In this document: piece after piece, positions 13,890-22,736 of the stretch | How positions within the stretch are numbered: position 1 is the first letter of the stretch | Layout of the letters: every line of letters starts with the position of its first letter | Assembly (NCBI GenBank): GCA_037976565.1 | Contig: CP137682.1 | Location: 2,234,867-2,298,866 of the forward strand | Source: Mesocentrotus franciscanus | Taxonomy: Eukaryota > Echinodermata > Echinoidea > Camarodonta > Strongylocentrotidae | DNA: 64,000 bases | Reading direction: 5' to 3' | Position numbers and translations under genes: made by a program | Notes under the pieces: model-generated | What the model saw: only the letters and a program-made list of their open reading frames with translations | The model's database searches: none | Told to the model about the DNA's origin: nothing

Positions 13890-14928
13890 TTCTATCTCTC
13901 TTTCTCTCGCTCTCTCTCTCTCTCTCTCATTCTCGTTTGATATTTTGATTTTCTCTCCTCTCTCTCTTCTCTTGTTATACCAACCTCTTCATGCGTATTT
14001 AACCGGTAATCTTCTTGATTCTCTCACTCTCCAATCTACTGTAGATAACTGGAAGTTAATAACCATCGTTGTTGGATCGTGTACGGGGGCGTTACTCCTA
14101 GCTGCCTGTGTGATCGTAGTTTGTGGAGGCAACATCATCAAGAGATGTACTAAAAGACAAAAGGTCATTACCAGTGGAACAAAACCAGCTACGAAGCACG
14201 ACATAGGTGTCACAACCGATGACGAACAGGTGAATATGCATAACAATATACATGATATAAGAAAGCTAAAATTCGAAATTCATCTTGTTATTCGGCGATC
14301 AATTAGCTGTATTATAAATATTAGGTTTTATCAATTATGTATAATATCTATTTAGTTCCAGTGCTTAAACAAACTTTTTGATTTAGCAAGATACGTTATG
14401 CGTCACAGTATGTGAGATTTTGTAACTTGATTTTCGTTTTATCATTTTTATCAGTCTTCGTTGCTAGAACATTTTACATAATACATGTTACCATGTTGAT
14501 AATAATTTGGTTGATAGTAAATCAATAAAACGTTCGTCCCCCTCTCTCTCTCTCTCTCTCTCTCTCTTCCTCTTCCTCCCTCTCTCTCTTTCTCTTTCCC
14601 TTTCTCTTTCACTTTTACTCTTTCCTACTTTCTCTTTCTCTACCATGGACCTATGCTCTATCTCTCTCCTCTACTCAATCTCTCTGTCCTTCTCACCCCA
14701 CGCTTATTCCTCTCTAAACTATAGGACATCATCCCTTGGCATCATCGTGAGAAAGAGGAGCAAATCTTCTATGCTCATCCCGTGGATGGTCAGGAAGCTC
14801 GACGTTTGAACACAGTTCGTAATGTCCGAGGGAACGAATCGTACGACAACGTCGAGTCGTACGAACTCGATGACTATAGGTCATCTAAATATGATAAAGA
14901 AGATAGATATGTTCCTATTGTTATGTAA
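639..14928 (+). CDS. Mucin-like type I membrane protein (2 CCP, mucin, EGF, SEA, EGF, TM), 10 exons
   Basis: Ten exons join with matching phases: 639-723, 2320-2499, 4429-4617, 5239-6777, 7492-7605, 7996-8123, 9390-9603, 13282-13428, 14045-14229 and 14725-14928. They total 2,985 nt, or 994 residues. All introns are GT-AG, and most donors are GTAAGT-like. Domains in order: signal peptide 1-28, CCP 30-88, CCP 90-151, Ser/Thr-rich stalk 152-664, EGF 665-702, SEA about 703-816, EGF 817-865, TM about 870-892, basic stop-transfer, tyrosine-rich cytoplasmic tail 928-994. EGF-SEA-EGF-TM is the arrangement of vertebrate membrane mucins (MUC13, MUC3/12/17), but the two N-terminal sushi domains are not part of those proteins. 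A role as a cell-surface glycoprotein, perhaps in adhesion or immune recognition, is inferred. No frame break occurs anywhere in the assembled frame. The main uncertainty is whether extra or alternative exons exist in the long introns. Confidence 0.85.
810..1420. repeat. ATT-rich microsatellite tracts
   Basis: Long imperfect (ATT)n with ATC interruptions at about 823-1097 and again at about 1228-1420. The stretch between them (1100-1227) resembles a retroelement end, with the ATT tract as its tail. Open frames here (poly-Y/I/L) are repeat translations. Confidence 0.9.
1421..1977. other. Intron 1 unique sequence
   Basis: AT-rich intronic sequence with a short AAAG run near 1700. No coding or repeat signature was recognised. 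Confidence 0.4.
1978..2268 (+). mobile_element. tRNA-derived SINE, near complete
   Basis: The head matches an RNA polymerase III internal promoter: an A-box-like TGGTCGAGTGG near 1984 and a perfect B box GGTTCGAGTCC at about 2028. A body follows with CCTTTGGCAAGACATTGAT and CTACATTTGCCACACTC. The 3' end reads GCGCTATATAAG followed by (ATT)n, the same end as on local LINEs, suggesting LINE-dependent mobilisation. A second copy lies at 31,655-32,113. It sits in intron 1 of the mucin-like gene. Confidence 0.85.
2320..2499 (+). CDS. Exon 2: first CCP/sushi domain
   Basis: A 180-nt phase 1-1 exon after the acceptor CCCGACACAG and before the donor GTAAGT. It encodes one CCP module with the four-cysteine pattern: an opening CQRPTGDQYAN, a TMCEPGYTGEG core, then YCQSNGDWEPSPLICY with the invariant Trp before the last Cys. 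One exon per CCP with symmetric phase is typical of shuffled sushi domains. Confidence 0.85.
2595..2652. repeat. (CT)n microsatellite
   Basis: About 55 bp of CT dinucleotides just downstream of exon 2. Confidence 0.9.
2653..3500. other. Intron 2 sequence
   Basis: AT-rich intronic DNA. At 3243-3290 a short inverted pair (GGGTCCAC and GTGGACCCC) frames a loop of about 30 bp, perhaps a small foldback relic. No coding signal. Confidence 0.4.
3505..3745. repeat. CT-rich microsatellite
   Basis: About 240 bp of interrupted (CT)n, which produces Ser/Leu reading frames on the plus strand and Arg/Glu frames on the minus strand. Confidence 0.9.
3746..4428. other. Intron 2 distal part
   Basis: AT-rich sequence ending in a pyrimidine-rich acceptor region (TCGTTTTCCCCAAG). 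Nothing else recognised. Confidence 0.4.
4429..4617 (+). CDS. Exon 3: second CCP/sushi domain
   Basis: A 189-nt phase 1-1 exon. It encodes a second CCP module starting GDCERPGVYDDVTYSP, continuing IVTYECVDGTSDLLGEG, and ending SLCQNGVWDPTPTSANPSCS. The four cysteines and the Trp are in place. The donor is G|GTAAGA. Confidence 0.85.
4618..5238. other. Intron 3
   Basis: Unique AT-rich sequence with a CT-rich stretch at 5190-5225 before the acceptor TTCCTGCAG. No other feature recognised. Confidence 0.4.
5239..6777 (+). CDS. Exon 4: Ser/Thr-rich mucin stalk
   Basis: A single 1,539-nt phase 1-1 exon coding 513 residues dominated by Thr, Ser, Glu, Asp and Gln, with no cysteine pattern. Degenerate repeats of about 16-18 residues built on STVSEATDQTE occur at residues ~270-390. 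A short perfect repeat, ISTISTND twice, lies near residue 624. Dense Thr/Ser with little Pro implies heavy O-glycosylation and an extended stalk (inference). The in-frame ATG at 5361 is internal. The frame is open from the acceptor through 6777, where CCCAC|GTAAGT is the donor. Confidence 0.85.
6778..7491. other. Intron 4 with a SINE fragment
   Basis: Mostly unique. At about 7310-7366 it contains GTCCCTTGGTAAAACGTTGA and CTACATTTGCCACTC, a diverged piece of the SINE body seen complete at 1978-2268. Confidence 0.6.
7492..7605 (+). CDS. Exon 5: first EGF-like domain
   Basis: A 114-nt phase 1-1 exon reading VEDLCNGQCDETREICVETS, then CECREGFQRPYEESTC. Six cysteines are spaced as in an EGF-like module. 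A second AG six bases into the exon (CTGTAG) would remove two residues in frame, so the exact start is uncertain by 6 nt. The donor is C|GTAAGT. Confidence 0.8.
7606..7995. other. Intron 5
   Basis: AT-rich intronic sequence ending in a T-rich tract and the acceptor ATATGTCAG. No other feature seen. Confidence 0.4.
7996..8123 (+). CDS. Exon 6: SEA domain, first half
   Basis: A 128-nt exon, phase 1 in and phase 0 out. It encodes TTFYSISMTILEIDGVTAIL and then a polar helix region SDLRTTGSNAFNALQLTICT. The alternating hydrophobic first strand and the following helix fit the N-terminal half of a SEA module. The intron splits the SEA domain. Confidence 0.75.
8124..9389. other. Intron 6
   Basis: A short (CT)n at about 8258-8292 and a T-rich/CT-rich stretch at 9185-9350. 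No gene or mobile-element signature was identified in the rest. Confidence 0.4.
9390..9603 (+). CDS. Exon 7: SEA domain, second half with GSII cleavage motif
   Basis: A 214-nt exon, phase 0 in and phase 1 out. It contains FKTCSITGFTAGSIIADIRL, which aligns with the end of SEA domains, where membrane mucins carry GSVVV. Gly768-Ser769 is therefore the predicted autoproteolysis site, leaving a non-covalent heterodimer (known for MUC1-type SEA, inferred here). Several N-glycosylation sequons (NTT, NFT, NET) follow before the next EGF. Confidence 0.8.
9604..10107. other. Intron 7 proximal part
   Basis: AT-rich sequence, then pyrimidine-rich DNA at 9885-10020. It leads directly into the splice-site minisatellite. 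Confidence 0.4.
10108..13318 (+). repeat. 42-copy minisatellite of a 3' splice site plus exon start
   Basis: About 42 head-to-tail units, mostly 76 or 77 bp (one of 72). Each contains GAGCATGATTTCTTTTC or a T-rich variant, a pyrimidine tract, CCCATCATGATGTGCAG (or GTACAG), and then CTACTGATGAATGTGAACTAGG through GATTGTTCT. The last unit continues into the real EGF exon at 13,282. Every unit thus holds an acceptor AG and about 38 bases of exon 8. Units are nearly identical in the exon-derived part and vary mainly in the length of the T/C tract. Confidence 0.95.
13282..13428 (+). CDS. Exon 8: second EGF domain, calcium-binding type
   Basis: A 147-nt phase 1-1 exon opening TDECELGLDDCSPRADCKD, then FTCHCWDGYADYSPDGYDGR and NC. 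The leading D-E-C and the later aromatic/Gly pattern are those of a calcium-binding EGF module. Its first ~38 bases and its acceptor are what is multiplied in the upstream array. The donor is T|GTGAGT. Confidence 0.85.
13429..14044. other. Intron 8 with CT microsatellite
   Basis: The first 300 bases are unique. From about 13,755 to 13,975 it is CT/GT-CT microsatellite, followed by the acceptor ATCTACTGTAG. Confidence 0.8.
14045..14229 (+). CDS. Exon 9: transmembrane segment
   Basis: A 185-nt exon, phase 1 in and phase 0 out. It encodes one hydrophobic stretch LITIVVGSCTGALLLAACVI plus VVC, followed by the basic IIKRCTKRQK stop-transfer. This fixes a type I orientation with the SEA/EGF side outside. 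The donor is CAG|GTGAAT. Confidence 0.85.
14230..14724. other. Intron 9 with CT microsatellite
   Basis: Unique AT-rich DNA, then (CT)n and CT-rich sequence at 14,540-14,700 that doubles as the polypyrimidine tract before the acceptor AACTATAG. Confidence 0.7.
14725..14928 (+). CDS. Exon 10: cytoplasmic tail and stop codon
   Basis: A phase 0 exon encoding 67 residues and TAA at 14,926-14,928. The tail has an acidic/basic start (PWHHREKEEQIFYAHPV) and a cluster of tyrosines in acidic context (YDNVESYELDDYRSSKYDKE). Possible phosphotyrosine docking sites are an inference. The end is RYVPIVM. Confidence 0.8.
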   Translation, partial: DIIPWHHREKEEQIFYAHPVDGQEARRLNTVRNVRGNESYDNVESYELDDYRSSKYDKEDRYVPIVM

Positions 14929-16019
14929 TATATGGAATCAGACAATGATGCAGTGAAGCCTACCATATTTATGTTAATTTGTCACAAGCGACCGCAGATG
15001 TAGTAGTACAGTATCCACAATCTAGTAGTATTATAGCATTCCTTGAATACCCTACGCAGATAAACCTGATGATCTCTGGAAGCGCACAATTTATTGCTGA
15101 TAATAACAACAAGTTTTTTTTTGTAATATTAGAAAGAATTTTCTACTGTATATGATCTTTTTATATAAATGACACCTTTTGTTTAGATTATATTATCTTT
15201 TTGTTAGCATACACTGTACATACATAACTATGTCAAAGGGAAGTCCACCCTGATATTAAGTTGGTTTTAATAGAAGCAGAAAATGAGAGGAACAGGTCAG
15301 TGAAAGGTTGAGCAAATTCCGAATAAAAGTAAGAATGTTATGAATTGTTGAAGTTGCGATCAATCAAACACAATTTGGCAACTCTGTAACGTATCTTGTG
15401 AGCTCCCCTCCTCCAATACTATAAAATGGCTAAAAACGGGCTCTAGACAAAATGTCCATGGCATTTTTTTGTAATACATGGCATCCATGCTAAAACTCTT
15501 GCAAAAATACAGAAGAATAAAATACAGATGGATGCCACGCGCCTTTTCTTTTTTACTAAAAATATAATTTTTTGGCTCGAATTTTGAAAGAGTGTAAAAA
15601 AATCATGAATTTAATTTTTTTGACCGAATATGCATTATCTGATGAAGAACTTTCCAATTTTCAATGTGAGTTTGAAGTAATACACCTGTTTAAAACACAT
15701 TTGAATGTTGGATATTACGTACATACAGTATGTACGGCGTATTAAATGAAATATAAAAGTGTGTTTTACTCAGAATATGGAGTTATAAAAACTCATTTTA
15801 TTTCAAAATTTCTTCTACATCATAAATATGTCCATTTAAACTCTTTTTTCTTGATCAAACATACAAATTATGTTCTTATGCCATACACAGAAAAGAAATG
15901 ATCAGATGATGTGACGGATATGTCATTTTGTTTTCCCATATGAATTGATGTCTTTTTTACAGATGCGCATTTTTAGTGGAAACATACTGTATATATTGTA
16001 CTGTATATGACGATTCCAA
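14929..16019. other. 3' flank of the mucin-like gene
   Basis: AT-rich, probably 3' UTR in its first part. AATAAA-type hexamers occur near 15,315 and 15,510. At about 15,240-15,310 there is a dispersed repeat (TTTTAATAGAAGCAGA with GGAACAGGTCAGT) that recurs near 20,345 and, in part, near 47,265. Confidence 0.5.
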
Positions 16020-16440
16020 CATATGAAATAGCTCCAACATACCTCTCAGACCTCCTTGCAAAATACCAGCCTGTGAGAAGTCTGAGGTCAGCACAGAAGG
16101 ACTTGTATGTAGTACCTCACATTTCAACTTAATTTTACGGTAAATGTAGTTTTGGGCATGTTGCCCCTGAATTGTGGAACAGCATCCCTCATGATATTTA
16201 ACATACGGATACCATGGATAAGTTCAAGACATCTTTAAAAACGTATCTCTTTAATAAGTGGTGAATAAATCCTACACACAGGTCCTTCTGTGTAGAATAT
16301 TACCATGCAGTATATTTTCTGTTTCCTTACTAGTATTTACTTTCTCTTTTTCATTTTTCCTACAGCGCGTAGAGATGTTAACAAATGTATTATGCGCTTT
16401 ATAAGAACTGTACTATTATATTAGCAGTTTTAGTCCATAG
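16020..16440 (+). mobile_element. LINE 3' fragment, decayed
   Basis: The translation reads APTYLSDLLAKYQPVRSLRS, then after frame breaks GHVAPELWNSIPHDI and DKFKTSLKTYLFNKW. This is the C-terminal tail of a CR1/L2-like reverse transcriptase. A stop codon and frame shifts interrupt it. The 3' end GCGCTTTATAAG plus an ATTATATTA tail marks the element end. Confidence 0.75.
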
Positions 16441-18117
16441 GCCAAAATCTGAAAAGGCACAAACCCCCTGAGACACAATCTTAAATATTTGTTTTTATGT
16501 TAGTTATGACCCTTCCCTATATGCTTGTTGGTAGTTTGTGGGGGATGTGATCACTAGGGCTATTACCTTGGTAACGGATAAAGAACATTAGAATTTTAGA
16601 AAATGTAATATATTTGCTAATTTACTTTAAAACACATTACTAATGTATTTTTACAAAATATTTATAAAAAAATAAAACAACAAAAACCTGAAACTAATTT
16701 TTAAAGACTGTTAAATAAAAGTTTGCATAATTTCAAATGATGACTTTCTGTTTTCTAGGACCCTCGGGTATGATAATCTGTTTGTTTGCCATAAAGTAGA
16801 TGATGGACGTGAGCGCTGGGCCGTTACAATAAAAATAATTCAAGAAATATTGGTATTTTAGAGAATGCTATAATTTTCAACGGCATGAAACATATAATAA
16901 GCATCTGATAACTTAGCTGTCCGTTTCATTATGAATAGCAATTTGAGTCCTTTCAAGTATTAAAATGAGGCCGTTACCATGGAAAGGGGATGTTAAAGAA
17001 GTTGCGCTATTGATCAGTCGCTCTTATTGTTCCAGACTCTTGACTTATTATTGTTCCAGACTCTTTACTTGCAAAAAAAGCAGAAAAATAATGAGTGTGA
17101 CTGCCAAACAAAACTAAAATTGTGAAGAGCGCCACCTTTTGGCAAAGTTTATAATTATAAAAAAAAGGGCTCAGCCTACATGAACCCGGGGAACCGAATG
17201 GTCTTGGTACTGGAGGATTATAATGACAAAATAATGTTTACATGATCACCTTTATATCTCATTCATTCTATTTCGAATGTTTTCTTAAAGGTACTATGTC
17301 CCTTTGGCAGCCAACATCAAATTCTGTAGAACTTTGCAGGAATTAGGAATATGTCATGTATGTCCTATCTGTGAAATTTAAACGTTAGCAGTGTCCTAGC
17401 ATTCAAATTATGCAAGGAAATCCGTTTACTTTCTAGACTTCACTGTCAGACACTATGAAGTGACTGACTGACTTCTCTTTTTTTTCTTTGGTAATAACAT
17501 ACATAAAATGAGATGTTAAGGGTACATGAGCATGTTTCTACATCAATAACCCACTTCTTGTAATGGCCAAAATTAAACTGATTTAAGCACAAAACGTACG
17601 TCCATTCGGTAGAGTGGTCTGAAAATCAGACTATTTACTAAAAGGATTGCAATACCTAAAGTCGATTCGACAACTAACGGTCGTTATTTTCCCCCAAAAT
17701 ACATTGTCAAGCTCTTTCGTTTTGAGAGAAGTTCTCAATTAGTATTATCTTTCAAATGCCGGTGGAATTTAACCTTTTCATTTGTTTGGCCTGCAAATGG
17801 GAAATAGTACCTTTAATATGTTTAAGACACTACCATTTGTGTCGGTCATAGACTCATCTAGCTTTATGTCTCATTGCAAATTGTAGGGAAAAACAACTTT
17901 AGCGAGCAACGATTGTTGCTGAATTTCAGCAACAATAATTGTTCGCCATTGCTGCCCTCCCTCTTTCCTTTTTTTTAAATTCGTTTTACCGTTGATTCCC
18001 CTAGGTTGATTCCACTGTTCGGATGATTTAGCAGAGAGGAATAGAAGGGAATATGTTTTAAGGTTAACGATGATGTGTTATTATTTTTATTTGTTCAACG
18101 TCTCTGCAATGCTACTT
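16441..18117. other. Unassigned intergenic sequence
   Basis: AT-rich, without coding signature. Near 17,880-17,950 a short inverted pair (CAACGATTGTTGCTGAA and TTCAGCAACAATAATTG) could form a small hairpin. Confidence 0.4.
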
Positions 18118-18368
18118 ATAATAATTTATATAGCGCTTAACACGAAATGCCGTTTCTAAGAGCTTAACAAATATAATTACCCCGGTCATTGGATACGGTC
18201 ACGCATAATGTGCACCATTTCCACTCCCTGAGGAGTATTCCTACCATATGATCACCGTAAGGGCATATGGCAATAACTATCAAAAAGGCTTTCGTCATCC
18301 TACCAGGTCCCCATTTCTCCCCTGGGCATGGAGTGGCAAATGTAGGTTAATGCCTTGCCAAAAAAATA
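18118..18368 (-). mobile_element. SINE 3' portion, minus strand
   Basis: On the minus strand it reads TTGGCAAGGCATTAACCTAC, ATTTGCCACTCC, GGGGACCTGGTAG and ends in TAAGCGCTATATAAATTATT. This matches the body and tail of the SINE at 1978-2268 without its tRNA head. Confidence 0.65.
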
Positions 18369-18469
18369 TTTGAACATATTGATGACAATAAACGACATTG
18401 TGGTACTATTTTTTATGAAGCGTCACATGGCATTGACATGGCAGATAAATGAACATCAGTACCGGGTTT

Positions 18470-18830
18470 AAAGAGAAGGTTGAGTTCTGGAAAGAGGTGA
18501 AAAATAATTTGTGAGCGTTATCATTGTTATGATGCAAGTGTGGAAGAACATCAGATAAAAAATGTTCCCTGAAACGCATGTGACGAATTTTTATGCCACA
18601 AGTTCGTGTAGTCCCATATACATCTTTTTGTGTACAGTGCTTGTAACATTACCAAGACTGGGCCAAATTTCTTATTATTTTGATGATTCCAGAACCTTGC
18701 AGTACACACCAACACTTACATGTATATGCTAGATGATCAATCTTTTCTGATCGCTTCCACACCGTTTCTTTCACAATCAGTCGCATGACCAGAACTCAAC
18801 TTTATCTTTAAAAACGTTAAAAGAAAATTG
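18470..18830. mobile_element. Dispersed repeat, minus-oriented copy
   Basis: The segment with GTAGTCCCATATACATC, TGTACAGTGCTTGTAAC and CCAAGACTGGGCCAAATTTC is repeated inverted at 19,505-19,700 and again at about 45,735-45,885. It lies next to GTTGAGTTCT ends, suggesting a non-autonomous TIR element. Confidence 0.6.
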
Positions 18831-18850
18831 AATTTGAACCCTTGGCCATA

Positions 18851-18851
18851 T

Positions 18852-18913
<62 letters not shown>
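18851..18913. repeat. (CT)n microsatellite
   Basis: About 60 bp of nearly pure CT. The poly-RE and poly-SL frames across it are repeat translations. Confidence 0.9.
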
Positions 18914-18917
<4 letters not shown>

Positions 18918-19074
18918 CTTGCCTTCCTTTCCCTCTCTATCGTCCTCTTTACCACGAAGTATGTAATGTGCACGTGTATACCTCTATCATAGAGAAAATA
19001 ATTACTAATACCGCTGAAAAGACTTTTTTGCTTCCCCCTCGTTCTTCCTGCTGTCCAAATTTAAAAAAAAAATC

Positions 19075-19140
19075 ACGTCTTGCCTGGCCTACTATATTAA
19101 GCGCTATATAAACGCGGAATATTATTATTATCATTATACA
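19075..19140 (+). mobile_element. Retroelement 3' tail fragment
   Basis: AAGCGCTATATAAACGCGG followed by ATTATTATTATCATTAT is another copy of the shared LINE/SINE 3' terminus. No body was recognised upstream. Confidence 0.5.
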
Positions 19141-19502
19141 TTAATAAAGAGAGAATTTTATAGCAATGAACATTAGGCCTACATAAGAACTATTTTCAAC
19201 TATGTTCTTTAAAATATGAATGGAGTTATAGCATTCCAACTGCAGTATTACAATTTCCGGGTGATATAGTAACGCATTTGGATAATGTATTGTGTAACTT
19301 GAGTAGGGACAGTGTTCACTGTCCCTGCTTGAGCGTTGGGAACCAGCTGTGAATAATACTTCAACATAGTTCACAAAGTATAGGAGTGCATAGTTATGTG
19401 TGAAGCCTACCAGTTATCATGTTTGCTTGATATACATCACGCGCATTTACACATCATTCTGATGTCACGTTATAGCCTGATGAAACATCAATATCAAATC
19501 GC

Positions 19503-20345
19503 GACTTAAAGATAAAGTTGAGTTCTTCTCATGCGATTGCATATTGTGAAAGAAACGGTGTGGAATCGATCAGGAAAAGTTTCTGGTGTCATCACACTGA
19601 TAAGAAATTTGGCACAGTCTTGGTAAAGTAACAAGCACTGTACACAGAAAGATGTATATGGGACTATACACAAACATGTGGCACAAAAATCGAGCCTGAT
19701 ATTTAAGCTGTTACTTGTCATTTTGAATTTTGAATAGTTGAGTTTTGTTGCAGAGGGCGCTGCACAAAATAATTTTGTGTGAGATAATGAAAAACTGAGT
19801 GTCAAGTTTGAAAGAATATACAATTTAAATGACAAAATCATCTTTGTTTGATCAAAATCGGTTCAGAGACGGCTGAAATATCCATAAATATAACCATTTC
19901 TAATCATGTTTGTGGTGCCCCACAAATATTCGGTAATTTTGAACCAGCCGTTAAAAAACGAGATAGCGCCTGATACGTTTTATTCCGGCCAATGCCAATA
20001 TTGGCTTTTTGTTGGCTTTTTCGTGTTGGTTATAGTACGCACAATCAACCGGCCCGTGTATTGTTATTATTAATTAATTAATTAATTAATTAACGTTCAC
20101 CGTTCTTTTTGGAAAGTGGAGCTGAATTGGTATGATTGTATTGAATCTAAATTCACACATTTTGGGGTCTAAAATTACCTTCATAGCAATTTAAGGTTCT
20201 ATAAGGGCACTAGAAATGTCATAAATAAGAATAAGAGCAATATAACCATGCACTTTGAAGGCATTTGCGGTCTTAAACAAGAACTCAACTATCCCTTTAA
20301 AAAGAACCCAACTATCCCTTTAAACAAGAACTCAACTATCCCTTT
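19503..20345. mobile_element. Non-autonomous TIR element
   Basis: The left end TTAAAGATAAAGTTGAGTTC and the right end GAACTCAACTATCCCTTTAA are inverted matches. The right end is tandemly repeated three times at 20,278-20,345. The interior holds the dispersed repeat also found at 18.6 kb and 45.7 kb, and an (AATT)n run at 20,065-20,092. No transposase frame. Confidence 0.55.
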
Positions 20346-20996
20346 AAGCTGTTTTTAATAGAAGCAGATGAATGAAAGAAACAGGTCGGTCAAAGTTTGA
20401 CCAAAACCGATTAAAAATTGTATAGCCCAATAATCCAACGCTAATATGTGTCTTTTGTATTGTTTTTCCATTTTTTCCGGGAACATCAATGTTCTGTTAA
20501 CTCAACAGTTCAACAAACAGTTGTATCTTGAGTAGTCAATTTGATCTCTATTACGAATGTAAATTACCTTGAAAATATTTTTGTTAATTTGTTGCAAATG
20601 AAAATCAATGAAATCCCGATGGAGGGAAAAATATGGAAAAAAAATAATCATGAACATAACGTTTCGCATGACTAGAAGGCAGAACGTTTATAATTGGTTA
20701 AGCAAACCACGTTTACATTTTGTTTGAGGAAATAATAAAATGAGAAAGCTTATCAAATATTAGAGTTTTTGAGCGAGGTTAGTGGTTACACCACGTTTCT
20801 TTCGCCAGGGTTATGTAAATATTAAAGTTGTTTACAATCATTGAAAGTTATTTTTCTGACTCATACATGATCCTTCCATTATTTTGTTTGTTTTTACTAT
20901 AAAAAATAATATAAAATGATTTGTAACCATGCAATTGGGGTGTCTATAGTTATCTGGCCATTACATGAACATAAATACATACATATATAGGCCTAC
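20346..20996. other. Unassigned sequence upstream of the LINE
   Basis: AT-rich. It may include the LINE 5' UTR, whose boundary cannot be placed from this copy alone. Confidence 0.4.
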
Positions 20997-22736
20997 ATGT
21001 ATATATATATTACAGTTTACTATACAACACTATACTATGTTCGGAAGAGCTTCACAAAGGCCCGGATACCTTACTATTCGAACTGTCTGATATCTTTTCA
21101 AGTGGAACTTTTGAGAGGAGGGGATATTAACTCCAACCCAGGCCCTGATACTGATGGTCATGGCAATCTACACAAAGATGATACGCAATCATCGGGTGCC
21201 CAAACAACTACATCATACACCCGATCTGAGCTCCTTTCCATGGAAAGGGGAACTCAGCGATTGCCTAAGACTGTCTATACCACTCTCAAGTTATTGGGTC
21301 TCTGTTCTAAACGTCCTACTCAGCGTGGGACTAGAGGGGGTGTGAAGACCACATCGTACTTAAATTTGAGGAGAAATGATAGATTTGAGAGTATACCAGA
21401 ATTGGATGGTTACCACGACATGAAACAGGATAATCAAAATCAAGGTAACAACGAACTTTCCACTATCCCGATCTGCATTCAACCACGTATTCATCCATAC
21501 TTTTCAGGGAAGGATAACGATGGTAATGATAAGTCAATATACATTCAACGAGCAAACTTAATCCCTATACCTCCAATTGATAGTTTTACCAAAGTATGCA
21601 CTTTTAATATGCGATCTATAAGGAATAAGACGACTGATTTCTCTGATTTTGTCACTGAAAACGACTTAGATATTGTAGCAGTGACTAAAACCTGGCTTAA
21701 AGATGGTGATGATGTTGTCATAGGAAAAATTACCCCTGCCGGATATAGTTTTGAACACCGGCCGCGTCAAGGGAAGAACGGAGGAGGAGTTGGACTGTTG
21801 TACAAATCTTCGCTCTCACTTACTACTAGGCTTGTAACTCCGTTCAGATCATTTGAATCGCTTCATGTTAGAATTTCAGGAAACTCTCGCTCAATCAGTC
21901 TAGTCGTAGTGTATCGACCTGAATCTGATGATCATGGGCGTCATCTACCCTTCAGTGTGTTCATGGAGGAGTTTGGTGAAATGTTGGATAGTTATCTTCT
22001 CCACCCGTCGGAGATCTTACTCGTGGGTGACTATAATATATGGGTTGACGTCCAGGATGATTCAAAGGCCAGACAGTTTATCAACCTATTATCAGCATAT
22101 GGGATGAAACAGCATGTCAGTGAGCCAACCCACGACCACGGACATACACTTGACTTATTGATCACACGTGAACATGAAAATGTTATATCAAATGTAATAG
22201 TGCAACCTGGTCTCTCAGATCATTTTGCTATACTGTGCAACATTACATTGGAAAAACCTAAGCCTATTCGACAAAGTTTCTCAACCCGGAATTTAAAATC
22301 TTTGGATAGGCAAAGGTTCTGTAAAGGTCTCCATGTAGCTTTATCTGTTCCTGACTATTATGATGTTACATCTATGTGTATTAATTACGATAATTCTCTT
22401 AATGCCTTATTGGATCAACTAGCTCCAAGAAAAACAAGAACTATAGTTGTCAAACCCAGGTGTCCTTGGATGTTTGATGATATCCGAGAGGCAAAGTGCC
22501 TCAGACGGAGACTGGAGAGGCGTTGGAAAACCACTAAAACTGAATCCGATCGGTCTCTATTTATTAAGCAGAGACAAATAGTATCTCATCTCGCTAACCA
22601 GGCGCAAAAACATCACTATACATCTGCTGTAGCAGACTGCAGTGGCGATCAGAAGCAGTTGTTTCAAATTATTAATAAACTCTTGAATAGAAAGAAAGAT
22701 CAAATTATTCCTAGTATGTGTCTGATCAAGACTTAG
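20997..22736 (+). CDS. LINE endonuclease frame with 2A-like N-terminus
   Basis: 579 codons from ATG 20,997. Residues 41-50 read GGDINSNPGP, a 2A-like motif (consensus D-V/I-E-x-N-P-G-P, with Asn instead of Glu here). From residue ~205 comes an APE-type endonuclease: FNMRSIRNK, AVTKTWLKDGD, NGGGVGLLYK, VVYRPES, LLVGDYNIWVD, HTLDLLIT and GLSDHFAI. The catalytic Glu of the usual TETWL motif is Lys at residue 231 (codon AAA, 21,687-21,689). The frame ends out of phase at TAG 22,734. The true start could be a later ATG, but the 2A-like motif supports this one. Confidence 0.8.
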   Translation: MYIYITVYYTTLYYVRKSFTKARIPYYSNCLISFQVELLRGGDINSNPGPDTDGHGNLHKDDTQSSGAQTTTSYTRSELLSMERGTQRLPKTVYTTLKLLGLCSKRPTQRGTRGGVKTTSYLNLRRNDRFESIPELDGYHDMKQDNQNQGNNELSTIPICIQPRIHPYFSGKDNDGNDKSIYIQRANLIPIPPIDSFTKVCTFNMRSIRNKTTDFSDFVTENDLDIVAVTKTWLKDGDDVVIGKITPAGYSFEHRPRQGKNGGGVGLLYKSSLSLTTRLVTPFRSFESLHVRISGNSRSISLVVVYRPESDDHGRHLPFSVFMEEFGEMLDSYLLHPSEILLVGDYNIWVDVQDDSKARQFINLLSAYGMKQHVSEPTHDHGHTLDLLITREHENVISNVIVQPGLSDHFAILCNITLEKPKPIRQSFSTRNLKSLDRQRFCKGLHVALSVPDYYDVTSMCINYDNSLNALLDQLAPRKTRTIVVKPRCPWMFDDIREAKCLRRRLERRWKTTKTESDRSLFIKQRQIVSHLANQAQKHHYTSAVADCSGDQKQLFQIINKLLNRKKDQIIPSMCLIKT

